Positions 53,024-61,237 are shown, counted from the first letter of the stretch. The stretch is DNA of 64,000 bases from JBGAKG01 sp044224495 (GCA_044224495.1 JBGAKG010000034.1:1-64000); one strand, 5' to 3'. The notes: generated by a model from the sequence alone, not told the origin. Translations and numbers: made by a program.

Positions 53024-54310
53024 TCAGGCGTCCGGGTCGAGCTCGGGCTGAAGGCCCATCGCGCTGAGGCGCTCGAGCGCGACGGCCACGTACTTCGGAT
53101 CGAGCTCGATGCCGCGACCCACGCGGCCCGCACCTTCGGCGGCGACGAGCGTGGTGCCGGAGCCGCTGAAGGGCTCGTAGACGATGCCGCCGACCGGCAC
53201 GCTGTTCCTGAGCATCGCCGCGACGAGCTCCACCGGCTTCATCGTCGGGTGCTCTTCGTTCGACCGCGGCTTCGGCACTTCGAACACGCTCGCCTGCGCG
53301 TTGTCGCCGTACCAGCCCGCGCCTCCGCGCCCGCGGCGGCCGCCCCCGGGCACATACCCGAAGAGGATCGGCTCGTGCGCGTAGTGGTAGTCGGCGTGGC
53401 CGAGGACGAAGGAGTCCTTCTTCCACACGAGCGTCTGGTGAAGCCGCCAGCCGACCTCGCGGAACGCGAGGAGGAACTCGAGAGAGAGAGAGCCCGCCGG
53501 ATGGGCGATGTACACCGCGGCGCCCTCCCCGAGGGCGAGGCGCCCCGCGGCGGAGAAGCACCGGATGAGGAACTCCCGCAGGGCATCGCCCTTCAGGTCG
53601 TCGTTGGCGATCGTGAGCGCCGCCTTGTTCTTGCCGACGTAGGCGACCCCGTAGGGCGGATCGGTCCACATCGCGTGGGCCCGCTCTTGCCCCATGACGC
53701 GCGCGACGTCGGCTTCAGCCGCGCTGTCCCCGCACAGGAGCACGTGGTGCCCGCCCGGGACCGACCGGCTCGGCGTGAGCCAACGTTGGCCCGGCTCCGT
53801 GCCCCACTTCTCGCGGAGCTCGTCGGCGCGGCTGATCTCGGCGTCGGGCGCGTCGGCGGCAGGACCGCCCGTTGCATCCGCGAGGAGCTTGTCGAGCTCG
53901 GCGGAGTCGAAGCCAGTGGCGGCGAGCTCGTGGCCCTGTGCCTTCAGGTCGGCGAGGACCGCGGCGAGCATCGCGTCGTCCCACGTCGCCTCGGCGGCGA
54001 CGCGGTTGTCGGCGACCGCGAGGAGGTGCGCGTCGGCGGGATCGAGATCGAGATACCGGACCGGCACGCGGTCGAGACCAAGCTTCTTCGCCGCCTTCCA
54101 CCGCGTGTGGCCGGCGATGATCTCGCCGTTCTCGCGACGGGCGAGGAGCGGCGCGCCGAAACCGAACCGCTGGATGCTCTCGGCGACCTTGCGAACCGGC
54201 TCACCGTCGTTCTTCCGCGGGTTGTCCTTCCACGGACGGAGCGCCTCGATCGCGACCCACTCCGCGGCGGGCTCGGTGGTGAGGACGGGTAGGCGTTCCG
54301 CGACGTTCAT
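53024..54310 (-). CDS. ParB/Srx-domain DNA methyltransferase (DNA modification methylase)
   Basis: 428 residues. The N-terminal 90 (WVAIEALRPWKDNPRKNDGE; ENGEIIAGHTRWKAAKKLGL) is a ParB-like domain. The rest is an N6/N4-type adenine/cytosine methyltransferase with catalytic DPPYGV (about 225), SAM motif FSGSGTTL (about 390) and GIELDPKYVAVALERL. This fusion is common on phages and plasmids, giving protection from host restriction. No cognate nuclease is next to it. It sits between the tape measure and the recombinase. Confidence 0.9.
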   Translation of the reverse strand: MNVAERLPVLTTEPAAEWVAIEALRPWKDNPRKNDGEPVRKVAESIQRFGFGAPLLARRENGEIIAGHTRWKAAKKLGLDRVPVRYLDLDPADAHLLAVADNRVAAEATWDDAMLAAVLADLKAQGHELAATGFDSAELDKLLADATGGPAADAPDAEISRADELREKWGTEPGQRWLTPSRSVPGGHHVLLCGDSAAEADVARVMGQERAHAMWTDPPYGVAYVGKNKAALTIANDDLKGDALREFLIRCFSAAGRLALGEGAAVYIAHPAGSLSLEFLLAFREVGWRLHQTLVWKKDSFVLGHADYHYAHEPILFGYVPGGGRRGRGGAGWYGDNAQASVFEVPKPRSNEEHPTMKPVELVAAMLRNSVPVGGIVYEPFSGSGTTLVAAEGAGRVGRGIELDPKYVAVALERLSAMGLQPELDPDA

Positions 54311-54396
54311 CCGGCGTCCCTGGAATGTCCGCGGTCGATCACATTGGGTTCCCGATGTGATTGGCCGAGCACCTGAACAAGAGCGAATGTCGACAC

Positions 54397-55086
54397 ATGC
54401 GCAGAGGCAAGACCGGGGATCCGAACGTCGTCGTCGCCTACGTTCGCGTGTCCACCGACGAGCAGAAGATCGGCCCCGAGGCGCAGCGCGCGGCGATCGA
54501 GGCGTGGGCTCGCGCCGCTGGCCTGCAGATCGTCGCCTGGCACGAAGACCTTGGGGTGAGCGGTGGGAGCGAGCTCGAAGAGCGGCGCGGCCTCATCGCC
54601 GCGATGACCTCGCTCCGAGCCCATGGAGCCGGGACGCTCGTCGTCGCCAAGCGGGACCGACTCGCGCGCGACGTCGCCGTCAGTGCCCTCATCGAGCGCG
54701 CCGTCAAAGAATTCGGGGCCCGGATCGTGAGCGCGGACGGCGTCGGGAACGGCGACGGCGCCGCCGACGCGTTCCTGCGCGCGATCCTCGACGCGGCGGC
54801 CGCCTACGAGCGCGAGCTGATTCGCGCCCGCACGCGCGCAGCGATGGCGGTGAAGCGCGCGAAGGGCGAGCGGAGCGGGAAGATCCCGTACGGGCTCGCG
54901 CTGGCGGAGGACGGGCGTCATCTCGTCGAGGACGGGTTCGAGCAGTCGGTGATCTCGCGCGTGAAGGCGCTGCGCGCGGAGGGTCACGCCGTGACCCGCA
55001 TCGCGAAGGCGCTCGACGCGCTCGGCATCGCGACGCGTTCAGGGCGGCCGTGGCATCCGCAGCAGGTCGCGCGGATCCTGAAGTAG
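54397..55086 (+). CDS. Small serine recombinase (resolvase/invertase type)
   Basis: About 229 residues from ATG 54397 (TTG at 54361 would add 12). Catalytic Ser in VVAYVRVSTDEQ and Arg in AKRDRLARDVAVSALIERAV are both present. The long E-helix (DAAAAYERELIRARTRAAMA) leads to a short helix-turn-helix end (AVTRIAKALDALGIATRSGR). It lacks the large C-terminal domain of serine integrases, so it is resolvase-sized. It is divergent from the methyltransferase and ends 90 bases before the GCTCGGT repeats and the AAA fragment, a plausible site of action. Confidence 0.88.
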   Translation: MRRGKTGDPNVVVAYVRVSTDEQKIGPEAQRAAIEAWARAAGLQIVAWHEDLGVSGGSELEERRGLIAAMTSLRAHGAGTLVVAKRDRLARDVAVSALIERAVKEFGARIVSADGVGNGDGAADAFLRAILDAAAAYERELIRARTRAAMAVKRAKGERSGKIPYGLALAEDGRHLVEDGFEQSVISRVKALRAEGHAVTRIAKALDALGIATRSGRPWHPQQVARILK

Positions 55087-55169
55087 GTCGGCGGGGAGAG
55101 GGAGCTCACGGCGCGCTCCCGCGAGGGCGTCGCGCTGCTCCGATTCTCTGCCCCCCTATATGTATTGGA

Positions 55170-55199
55170 CGAAACCTCGCTCGGTTCTGCTCGGTTTCG
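55170..55199. repeat. Direct repeats GCTCGGTNNN within an inverted repeat
   Basis: Two 10-base direct repeats, GCTCGGTTCT (55179-55188) and GCTCGGTTTC (55189-55198), lie inside a 7-base inverted repeat CGAAACC (55170-55176)/GGTTTCG (55193-55199). An AT-rich CTATATGTATT precedes. It sits between the recombinase end and the AAA remnant. The same tandem motif recurs at 62.48-62.52 and 63.11-63.16 kb. Confidence 0.5.
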
Positions 55200-55245
55200 C
55201 GATTCGGGGCGCTCTCTTTTTTTTGGCGTCGGATTTCCGCACTCG

Positions 55246-55320
55246 CCCTACGTCGGGCAGGATCTGCACGTGCTCGCAGAACTTGCGCTTCACGATCTCG
55301 CGCACCGCCGTCTTCCCGTG
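55246..55320 (-). pseudogene. Remnant of an AAA_28 ATPase gene
   Basis: On the minus strand HGKTAVREIVKRKFCEHVQI matches GAGKTAVLEMVKRSFCEHVQ of the ATPase at 1.3 kb; only the end of the Walker A and the following 22 residues are left. The GGPGA part before it and the remainder after LPDVG are missing. The DNA match is high and abrupt at both ends. It lies beside a serine recombinase, so it may be half of an attachment site or the debris of an insertion. Confidence 0.6.
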
Positions 55321-55356
55321 CCAGGTCCTGGCAGTCGAGTTGCAGAGCGACTTCTC

Positions 55357-55638
55357 ATGACAAGGAGCCTTTCTCACGCAGCGGCCGTGGTGACCGTCAT
55401 CGGAGGCGTCGCCGCGTGCAGCGCGAGTTCGGACGATCACCTCCATGACGCGGACGCCGGAGAGAGCCCAGCGGATGCATCCCTGCCAGCAGCAGAGGAG
55501 CCCGTGGACGCTTCCGCAGACGTTCCCGCTACGTCGGACGCCGCGACCTGTACACCGTCATGCTCGGCGACCGAGGTGTGCTGCGTCGACGCGCATGGTC
55601 ACTTCCCGAGCTGCCGGCCCGGACCTGTCTGTCCCTGA
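55357..55638 (+). CDS. Small Cys-rich lipoprotein
   Basis: 93 residues from ATG 55357. Signal peptide MTRSLSHAAAVVTVIGGVAA ends before a lipobox Cys (CSAS). An Asp/Ala/Pro linker precedes a compact Cys-rich end (TCTPSCSATEVCCVDAHGHF then CRPGPVCP) with six or so cysteines, like small disulfide-knot tails of myxobacterial secreted proteins. No function assigned. First gene beyond the AAA remnant. Confidence 0.6.
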   Translation: MTRSLSHAAAVVTVIGGVAACSASSDDHLHDADAGESPADASLPAAEEPVDASADVPATSDAATCTPSCSATEVCCVDAHGHFPSCRPGPVCP

Positions 55639-55792
55639 CGCGCGGCTGGCGCAAGGCGAGGAACAACCTCCAATTTCTGGCCCGCGGCTGACGGTCGGCT
55701 CTCGATGGAGAACGCGGCGTGCTCGGTTTCTCGTGGGTCCACCCGTAGCGCGCACCTGATCGCCTCGCTTGGAATCGGGGCGCGGTAGCTAC

Positions 55793-57544
55793 CTACGGCG
55801 CAATCTCGGCGCTGAGGACCTGAAGAAACGGCACGAGCTCGTCCGCATGGATCTGTGCGAACTGAGGTAGCCAGAGTTCCGTTGTCCCCACGGACCGGGC
55901 ATCATTCATCGGCAAGCCCGCAGTTCCGTAGATCCGAGCAACCTCGAGCAGCGTCGCCGTCGTACCGCCGTGCCCGTACGGCGCGCTCCCCGCGATTCCG
56001 CGCAAGCTCGTCGTCTTGAACGAACCAAGCTGCGAAGGCATGGATTTTAGACCCGGGTGCGGCTGCGCGAACTCGTTCGCGAGAAGCTGGGTGACACCGT
56101 CGATGCGGCCCTGATCGGCTTGGCCATCTTGCCGCCCGGTCGGATAGCGATCGGGATGGAACGCGTCGTCGGTGAGGCGCGGTCCCCAGTGGCACTGGGG
56201 GCAGCCCGTGCCGAAGAAGGTGCGGAGCCCTGTCTTCTCTTCCTTGGAGAGTGCGTTCAGGTCGCCGGCGATGTACGCGTCGAGCTTGTTCGGCTTGACG
56301 CGGAGAGACCGCTCGAAGGCAGCAATCGCCTTGCCGACGTTCACGAAGAGATCCGTCACGGTCTTTTGATCGGCCGGGGACATCGCCTGCCAACTCGCAT
56401 CACCCGGCTTCCCGTTCGGAGGGAAACGCGACGTGTTCGAGAGATCCGGCGAAGCGCCGAATACCGCGGCGTAGGCGCTCGCGTAGTTGTCGACGACGGC
56501 GTGTGCGACGAAGAGGCGCGATGAGGCGAACTCCTTCGCGTTCTCGAAGGGCCCGAGTGCCTGCATCCAGAGCGTGTCCGCTCGCCCGTCCCAGAACTGC
56601 CAGCGAGCGTGCGCGGCGAGCGCGATCGCCGGCGAGTTCCGATCGACAGTCGCCACGCCTGCCGTCGACTGCGGGACGCCGTCCTGAAACTCCTTCGCCG
56701 GATCGTGGCACGAGGCGCACGAGACCGTGCCCGATGGGGAGAGCCGCTTGTCGGCGAAGAGTTGCTTGCCGAGCGCTGCCGCGCTTGGGTCGTCCCCCTT
56801 CGCGTTCGTGGGGTCCGGCGGCGGAACGCCCGGCAGCATCATCTCGTGGATCAAGTCCCAGTGGTTCTGTGAGAAGAGCCCGTCGAACTTCTCGACGCTC
56901 GGGTACGGCGGCCGCGGGAGCCCGTCGAGCTCTGCAAGCTCCTGGCGAATCCGGAGCTCGAGGGTCTCGGGCTCAGGATCGTGGAGGTAGTTGACGATCC
57001 GCATCGTCTTCGTGTCGATGAGCACGAAGAAGGGAAGCGGACCCTTCCCCGAATCGGCCTTGACGAGCTGAAACTCCGGATCGATCGCGAGCTTCTCGGG
57101 AGAGTCGATGAGGGCCCGGTAAGGGACGAGATCGTCGAGCGTCGGAGGATCGTTGTCGCGGTTCGAGAGCAAGAGATCGAGCCAGACGAGACGCGAGCCG
57201 ACGTCGAGCTTCTTCACGTCGTTCGTGTGCTTCAGATGCCAGAGGCAGGTCCCGCACCAGGGAGCACCCGACCGAACGACGAGGAGCCTCGACTGCGCCG
57301 CGCAGGGCTCGAAGTAGTCGTGCAGCGAGATCTTGCCGGACGGGCTGTCGAAGGAGAGATCGGGAGGCGTGCCGAGGATCTGGAGCTCGTATTCCGTCTT
57401 CGGGTAATCGCCGTCGACGCTCTTCCCGTCCACGCAGAGGGGTCGAGCAGCGCCGCGCCCGGCATCGCCCGGCGTCGGCGACCCACTCCCCGACTCGCTA
57501 CACGCTGCGGCAGCCAGAATCACGGCCAAAAGAGCCCGGCGCAT
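55793..57544 (-). CDS. Thioredoxin-like / di-haem cytochrome c peroxidase (MauG-type) fusion lipoprotein
   Basis: 583 residues from ATG 57544. Signal peptide ends LAAAACSES (lipobox). The first part (about 40-200) is a thioredoxin-like fold with SGAPWCGTCLWHL, a CGTC pair at the redox position. The rest is a di-haem peroxidase: haem sites CASCHDPAKEFQD (about 285-297) and CPQCHWGPRLTDD (about 450) with ANSPAIALAAHAR-type helices and a C-terminal SFKTTSLRGIAGSAPYGHGG. Fusion of both is uncommon; it may couple peroxide or metal-related redox to thiol handling. Upstream is the membrane-protein gene, 64 bases away. Confidence 0.85.
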   Translation of the reverse strand: MRRALLAVILAAAACSESGSGSPTPGDAGRGAARPLCVDGKSVDGDYPKTEYELQILGTPPDLSFDSPSGKISLHDYFEPCAAQSRLLVVRSGAPWCGTCLWHLKHTNDVKKLDVGSRLVWLDLLLSNRDNDPPTLDDLVPYRALIDSPEKLAIDPEFQLVKADSGKGPLPFFVLIDTKTMRIVNYLHDPEPETLELRIRQELAELDGLPRPPYPSVEKFDGLFSQNHWDLIHEMMLPGVPPPDPTNAKGDDPSAAALGKQLFADKRLSPSGTVSCASCHDPAKEFQDGVPQSTAGVATVDRNSPAIALAAHARWQFWDGRADTLWMQALGPFENAKEFASSRLFVAHAVVDNYASAYAAVFGASPDLSNTSRFPPNGKPGDASWQAMSPADQKTVTDLFVNVGKAIAAFERSLRVKPNKLDAYIAGDLNALSKEEKTGLRTFFGTGCPQCHWGPRLTDDAFHPDRYPTGRQDGQADQGRIDGVTQLLANEFAQPHPGLKSMPSQLGSFKTTSLRGIAGSAPYGHGGTTATLLEVARIYGTAGLPMNDARSVGTTELWLPQFAQIHADELVPFLQVLSAEIAP

Positions 57545-57608
57545 GTGGGGCGTATAGCATCTCGCACCCGTCGCGGCGAAGCCGCTCCTTTCGGACGTGG
57601 AGCCCACC

Positions 57609-58181
57609 TCAGGCCGCCGATCGAACGCGATCGATACAGGCTCGGGCGAGGCTGCTGGCCACGACCCCGGCAGCAATTCCGCCGAGGAGCCCGACGGCTT
57701 CGCCCAGGAACAGCATCGAGCAGCGAAGGACCGCGATGGACGTGACGCCGACGATCATTCCTACCGCGGCTTGCGTTCTTCGACCCGGCGGTGCTTTGGG
57801 AAGAAAGAGCGCCATCGCGAGACCGACCGCGGCTCCCGCCGCCCAGCATGCGGACGGCATCGTGCAACAACTCTCGCCCATCGCCTTCGCGTCGAGTCCA
57901 CAGCAAGGACGCAGGACCGAGAGCGGGAGCAACATCGACGCGATGCCAACGATCAGTCCGCGTCTTGCCCCCTTCATCAGGAACACACCCCGCCATTCCG
58001 TGAAGGTGATGGCGAGGAAGGTCGCGGGAAGCCAGAGGAGCGCGCTCTTCCCGACCGCGAGCACCGAAACGGTCGCAGCCAGGACCGTTGCCATCGCTGC
58101 GTGACGCATCGAGGTCGCGAGTCGTCCCATCTCGTACGAGCGGCGTGTCGCTTGATACGTCGTACCGGCCTCACTTTGCAT
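57609..58181 (-). CDS. Cys-rich multi-TM membrane protein coupled to ECF sigma factor
   Basis: 190 residues. Five likely TM segments, including HAAMATVLAATVSVLAVGKS, GLIVGIASMLLPLSVL and AVGMIVGVTSIAVLRCSMLF. Between TM2 and TM3 is a loop RPCCGLDAKAMGESCCTMPS followed by AC, with five cysteines as CC...CC...C, well suited to bind a soft metal. It starts 11 bases before the sigma-factor stop, so it is translationally coupled. Such pairing suggests a membrane partner that controls the sigma factor by metal binding; no known anti-sigma domain is visible. Confidence 0.65.
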   Translation of the reverse strand: MQSEAGTTYQATRRSYEMGRLATSMRHAAMATVLAATVSVLAVGKSALLWLPATFLAITFTEWRGVFLMKGARRGLIVGIASMLLPLSVLRPCCGLDAKAMGESCCTMPSACWAAGAAVGLAMALFLPKAPPGRRTQAAVGMIVGVTSIAVLRCSMLFLGEAVGLLGGIAAGVVASSLARACIDRVRSAA

Positions 58182-58710
58182 CGAGCCCTCCCAGGAGCAC
58201 TCTGAGCCGTGCGTATGCGCGAGACACGCGCTTGCGAAATGCAGACGCCGCGATACGTGGGCGTTCTCCCTCGTTCAGCATCGCGCCGATAGCCTCCGCT
58301 CCGTCGTCGTCGAGACCGGTGATGGCGCGCTCGAGCGCAGCGCGGAGCTCGCGCTCGAGCAAGAGGCGTTCGGGATCGTCATTCGTCGGGAGCTCATGGG
58401 CGAGCTGCTCTCCGACCTCGCGGCGCTGTTGAACGGCTCGCCTTCGTACGACGGTGTGCAGCTCGTTGGCGGCGATCGCGTAGAACCAGGGCAGAACCGG
58501 TTTGCCCGCTTCGAACTCGCTGGCTCGCGCAAACACTTTCATCAACATCGCCTGTGCTGCATCGGCGGCTTGGTCCTCCGGGAGCTTCAGTCGTGCCATC
58601 CGCTGTGCACGCGGGAAGAGGGCACGGAAAAGCGGGTCGAACGCCTCCCGCTCTCCCTGAGAGAGGCGCGACATCCATCCATCAAGCTCGTCCTCGGCCG
58701 AATCGCGCAC
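58171..58710 (-). CDS. ECF-type RNA polymerase sigma factor
   Basis: 179 residues. Region 2 is present (LFRALFPRAQRMARLKLPED; VLPWFYAIAANELHTVVRRR) and region 4 ends with AASAFRKRVSRAYARLRVLL, a helix-turn-helix. It lacks the Cys-rich C-terminal domain of the CorE-type copper-sensing ECF factors of myxobacteria. The next gene encodes a Cys-rich membrane protein, so sensing may be done in trans. The 60-residue Cys-rich gene lies 12 bases upstream. Confidence 0.85.
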   Translation of the reverse strand: MRDSAEDELDGWMSRLSQGEREAFDPLFRALFPRAQRMARLKLPEDQAADAAQAMLMKVFARASEFEAGKPVLPWFYAIAANELHTVVRRRAVQQRREVGEQLAHELPTNDDPERLLLERELRAALERAITGLDDDGAEAIGAMLNEGERPRIAASAFRKRVSRAYARLRVLLGGLDAK

Positions 58711-58722
58711 GTTGGCGGAAGC

Positions 58723-58905
58723 TTACCGCTGTGCGACGTGCTTCCCGTGGCAGCAAGAGGCCCCGGGCTGGCAGCAAGACGCGCCCGGCTGGCAGCAATC
58801 ACCCGCAAATCGTTCGTAGAGCTTCACTCCGCCGATGCCGAGGACAGTGGCGAGCAGAAGTCCGGTAGAGATCTTCGACCAGTGGGTTCGGATCGACGTG
58901 AACAT
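58723..58905 (-). CDS. Small Cys-rich membrane-anchored protein
   Basis: 60 residues. One TM (ISTGLLLATVLGIGGVKLYE) followed by a tandem CCQPGAS motif: CCQPGAS-CCQPGAS-CCHGKH, six cysteines in pairs plus His. Such vicinal Cys repeats are strong soft-metal ligands. It is the first gene of the putative operon with the ECF sigma factor and the Cys-rich membrane protein and is followed by the MauG-type gene. Not recognised as a described family. Confidence 0.6.
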   Translation of the reverse strand: MFTSIRTHWSKISTGLLLATVLGIGGVKLYERFAGDCCQPGASCCQPGASCCHGKHVAQR

Positions 58906-59039
58906 TCAAGCCTCCTAGTCCTACTGGCCCCGAGATGCCGAGGTGTGACCAGAATTTCGGCCAGGCCGTCGTCAGCCCGCCCAGCAACGTGCCGAGATGC
59001 GATCCGGCGCGGGCTCGGTCGCGTAGCGTGAGCGCCCCG

Positions 59040-59948
59040 TCAGAGCGTGCCCTCGGGCGCCTGGCGACACGGATCAGGCGCCTCGGGCGCTTCCACCTGC
59101 AACGTGGAGTGCTCGATGCCAAAGCGGTCGTGAAGGACCTTGCAGACATCGCCCAGGAACCGCGGCTCGCAGGATCCGGTGTTCATGACGAGGTGCGCTG
59201 TCAGCGCGTTCTCCGTCGTGCTCATCGCCCAGATGTGGAGATCGTGAACCTCGAGGACGCCGGGCAGCGTGTCGAGGTAGGCGCGTACGGCGTCGACGTC
59301 GATGTGCTCCGGGACGGCGTCGAGCGCGAGGTTCGCGGACTTCCGGAGCAGGCGCCACGCGCTCGCGACGATCACCACCGAAAGCACGAGGCTCACGATT
59401 GGGTCGATGAGAGTCCAGCGCGTGTACAGGAGGATCGCGCCCGTGATCACCACTCCGAGGGACACCGCTGCGTCGGCCGCGAGGTGCAAGAACGCACCGC
59501 GAACATTCAGGTCGCGATCCCCGCCCCGCCTGAAGAAGAGCGCCGAAGCACCGTTGACGACGACGCCGACAGCGGCGACCACGATCACTGTCTTCGCCTC
59601 GACGGCGCGGGGGTGGAAGAGCCGCTGCACGGACTCCCAGATCACGCCGCCCGTCGCGAGAAAGAGCAGCGCGCCATTGGTGAGCGCGGCGAGAATCGTC
59701 GCGCGGCGAAACCCGTACGTTCGGAGCTTCGACGGCCTTCGGCGAGCAAGCCAGCTCGCTCCCCACGCGAAGACGAGCCCTAGAACGTCGCTCAGGTTAT
59801 GGCCGGCGTCAGCAACGAGCGCCATGGAGTGTGACATGAGCCCGAAGACGACCTCGGCGACAACGAACGCGACATTCAATGCGACGCTCACGAGGAAGGC
59901 GCGTTCGTGCCGAGCGCTGTCGTGGGCGTGCGAGTGATCGTGGGCCAC
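59040..59948 (-). CDS. czcD: Cation diffusion facilitator (CzcD-like Zn/Co/Cd exporter)
   Basis: About 302 residues from GTG 59948. His-rich N-terminus (AHDHSHAHDSARH), six TM segments with metal-site residues in TM2 (ADAGHNLSDVLGLVFAWG) and TM5 (HLAADAAVSLGVVI), HxxxD/HxxxD pairs kept, and a cytoplasmic C-terminal domain (VDAVRAYLDTLPGVLEVHDL). It exports Zn or Co/Cd by proton exchange. No good start with a ribosome-binding site is visible, and the frame runs open upstream into the excisionase-like gene, suggesting that the 5' end lies at a junction between host DNA and phage DNA near 59.95-60.02 kb. Confidence 0.88.
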   Translation of the reverse strand: MAHDHSHAHDSARHERAFLVSVALNVAFVVAEVVFGLMSHSMALVADAGHNLSDVLGLVFAWGASWLARRRPSKLRTYGFRRATILAALTNGALLFLATGGVIWESVQRLFHPRAVEAKTVIVVAAVGVVVNGASALFFRRGGDRDLNVRGAFLHLAADAAVSLGVVITGAILLYTRWTLIDPIVSLVLSVVIVASAWRLLRKSANLALDAVPEHIDVDAVRAYLDTLPGVLEVHDLHIWAMSTTENALTAHLVMNTGSCEPRFLGDVCKVLHDRFGIEHSTLQVEAPEAPDPCRQAPEGTL

Positions 59949-60021
59949 AGGAGGTGCTGCAAGGTGACCATGCGACGCTGACAGCGCAAGGCTGAGCCTC
60001 GGATGGCCGCTCGGCCGGCTC

Positions 60022-60249
60022 CTACTCCGAGCCCTCGCCAAGGGACGAAGCCCGCTGCAGCAGCGACTCATAGACGTCCGGGTACGCGTCCCGCACGGCG
60101 TCCAGAGTCACCTTCCTCTTCCCGCGCGGGTTGCCCGAGGGGCGGAACACGGCGAGCCGACCGCGCTTCACGCGGTAGTCGAGCTCGTGGCGGGGGATGC
60201 CGAGGAGAGCGGCGAGCTCGGTCAGGCTGAACTCCGCGGAGGCAGTCAT
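60022..60249 (-). CDS. Excisionase-like helix-turn-helix protein
   Basis: 75 residues from ATG 60249. It begins MTASAEFSLTELAALLGIPR, with HELDYRVKRGRLAVFRPSGN, a MerR/excisionase-type HTH_17 domain. Its start overlaps the preceding gene by four bases (ATGA at 60246-60249). Such proteins direct excision or control early transcription in phages. It lies at the downstream end of the early operon, next to the CDF gene. Confidence 0.7.
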   Translation of the reverse strand: MTASAEFSLTELAALLGIPRHELDYRVKRGRLAVFRPSGNPRGKRKVTLDAVRDAYPDVYESLLQRASSLGEGSE

Positions 60250-60962
60250 CGCGGTGCTCCCGTCTTCGCCGATCGATAGGCGTGCGACGCGGCCACGAGG
60301 AGCTGGTCGGCCTCCTTCGTCACGGCTCGGACGAACTCGGCCTGAGCGTCGCGCGCTTCCTGCCGAAGCTTCGCGAACGCCTCGTTGCTCATGCCGTCCT
60401 TCCGCCGCGGTCGGGCGTCGAGGCGGGCGGCAATCGCCTCGCTCGGCGTCACGCGCTCCTGAACGCCGGCGGTCACGCGCCCGAGCGCGAGTGGCTCGAG
60501 CGGACTGAGCGCCTCGAGGGCTCGCGTCAGGTGCTTCATCCGGAGCGCGCGCGTCATGCGTTCGGCGTGGGCCAGGACGGTCGGCGTGTACGCGGCGATC
60601 GGCGCGAACTCTCGGAACGTCTCCCAACGGACGCCGGGCGGGCGCGGGCCGTACATCCGAAAGAGGACGGTCACGGCGAAGGTGTCGCCGCCGGTGACCA
60701 TCGCGCGGAGGGTCCCCGAGACGCGGCCCGCGAGGCGGCGCGCGGCGCAGGCGCGAGGCTCGACCTGGGGCTCGAACCACGCCTCGGACGTGCCTCGGAA
60801 GCCCATCATCGCGTCGAACTGGGCGAAGTGCAGCGACCGGACGCCGATGTCGGCCTCGAACTCGCTCCAGAAGTACCGGAGGTCGGCGATGTCTGACGGC
60901 GGCAGGCGGAGCTGCGCGATGTCGGCTGCGAGCCGCGCGATCTTCGAGCTCACGGCGCTCAT
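60246..60962 (-). CDS. Phage protein of unknown function
   Basis: 238 residues. Helical protein with LRYFWSEFEADIGVRSLHFA and AYTPTVLAHAERMTRALRMK; a charged C-terminus. No domain recognised. It shares the ATGA overlap at both ends with neighbours, so it belongs to the early operon. Confidence 0.55.
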   Translation of the reverse strand: MSAVSSKIARLAADIAQLRLPPSDIADLRYFWSEFEADIGVRSLHFAQFDAMMGFRGTSEAWFEPQVEPRACAARRLAGRVSGTLRAMVTGGDTFAVTVLFRMYGPRPPGVRWETFREFAPIAAYTPTVLAHAERMTRALRMKHLTRALEALSPLEPLALGRVTAGVQERVTPSEAIAARLDARPRRKDGMSNEAFAKLRQEARDAQAEFVRAVTKEADQLLVAASHAYRSAKTGAPR

Positions 60963-61237
60963 CGCTCCCCCTCACGCGCGATGTCGCGTGCGACGAGCAG
61001 GAGGACTAGGTAGCCGACGAGGTCGAGGAGGACGTCCTCGGTGTCGCCCTCGCCGCGGCCATGCGCGATGCGACTCAGCTTGTCGTCGAGGCGGACCTTC
61101 AGCTGCTCCGTCGGAGCGGCCCGCGAGAAGATTCGGACCGGATGGAGCGCGCTGTCGCCGTAGGCAGCGTTCTTCTCGACGAGCAGCGTCTCGATGCGCG
61201 CGAGGACCGTGTGGATTCGCTCGGTCGTCGGCGTCAT
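60959..61237 (-). CDS. Nucleotide-modification-associated domain 1 protein (Nmad1/DUF1599)
   Basis: 92 residues. The sequence LVEKNAAYGDSALHPVRIFS and KLSRIAHGRGEGDTEDVLLD matches the Nmad1 family, found with phage hypermodified-base pathways. The domain is all-helical and probably binds a nucleotide. It overlaps the genes on both sides by four bases. It suggests the phage uses modified DNA or a nucleotide-pool step; no hypermodification enzymes are in the window. Confidence 0.7.
   Translation of the reverse strand: MTPTTERIHTVLARIETLLVEKNAAYGDSALHPVRIFSRAAPTEQLKVRLDDKLSRIAHGRGEGDTEDVLLDLVGYLVLLLVARDIAREGER

Noticed and set aside
61219..61228. Single GCTCGGTCGT copies elsewhere (also at about 54271 and 61553)
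   Set aside because: Single copies occur in coding DNA by chance in this GC-rich sequence; only tandem copies are counted.
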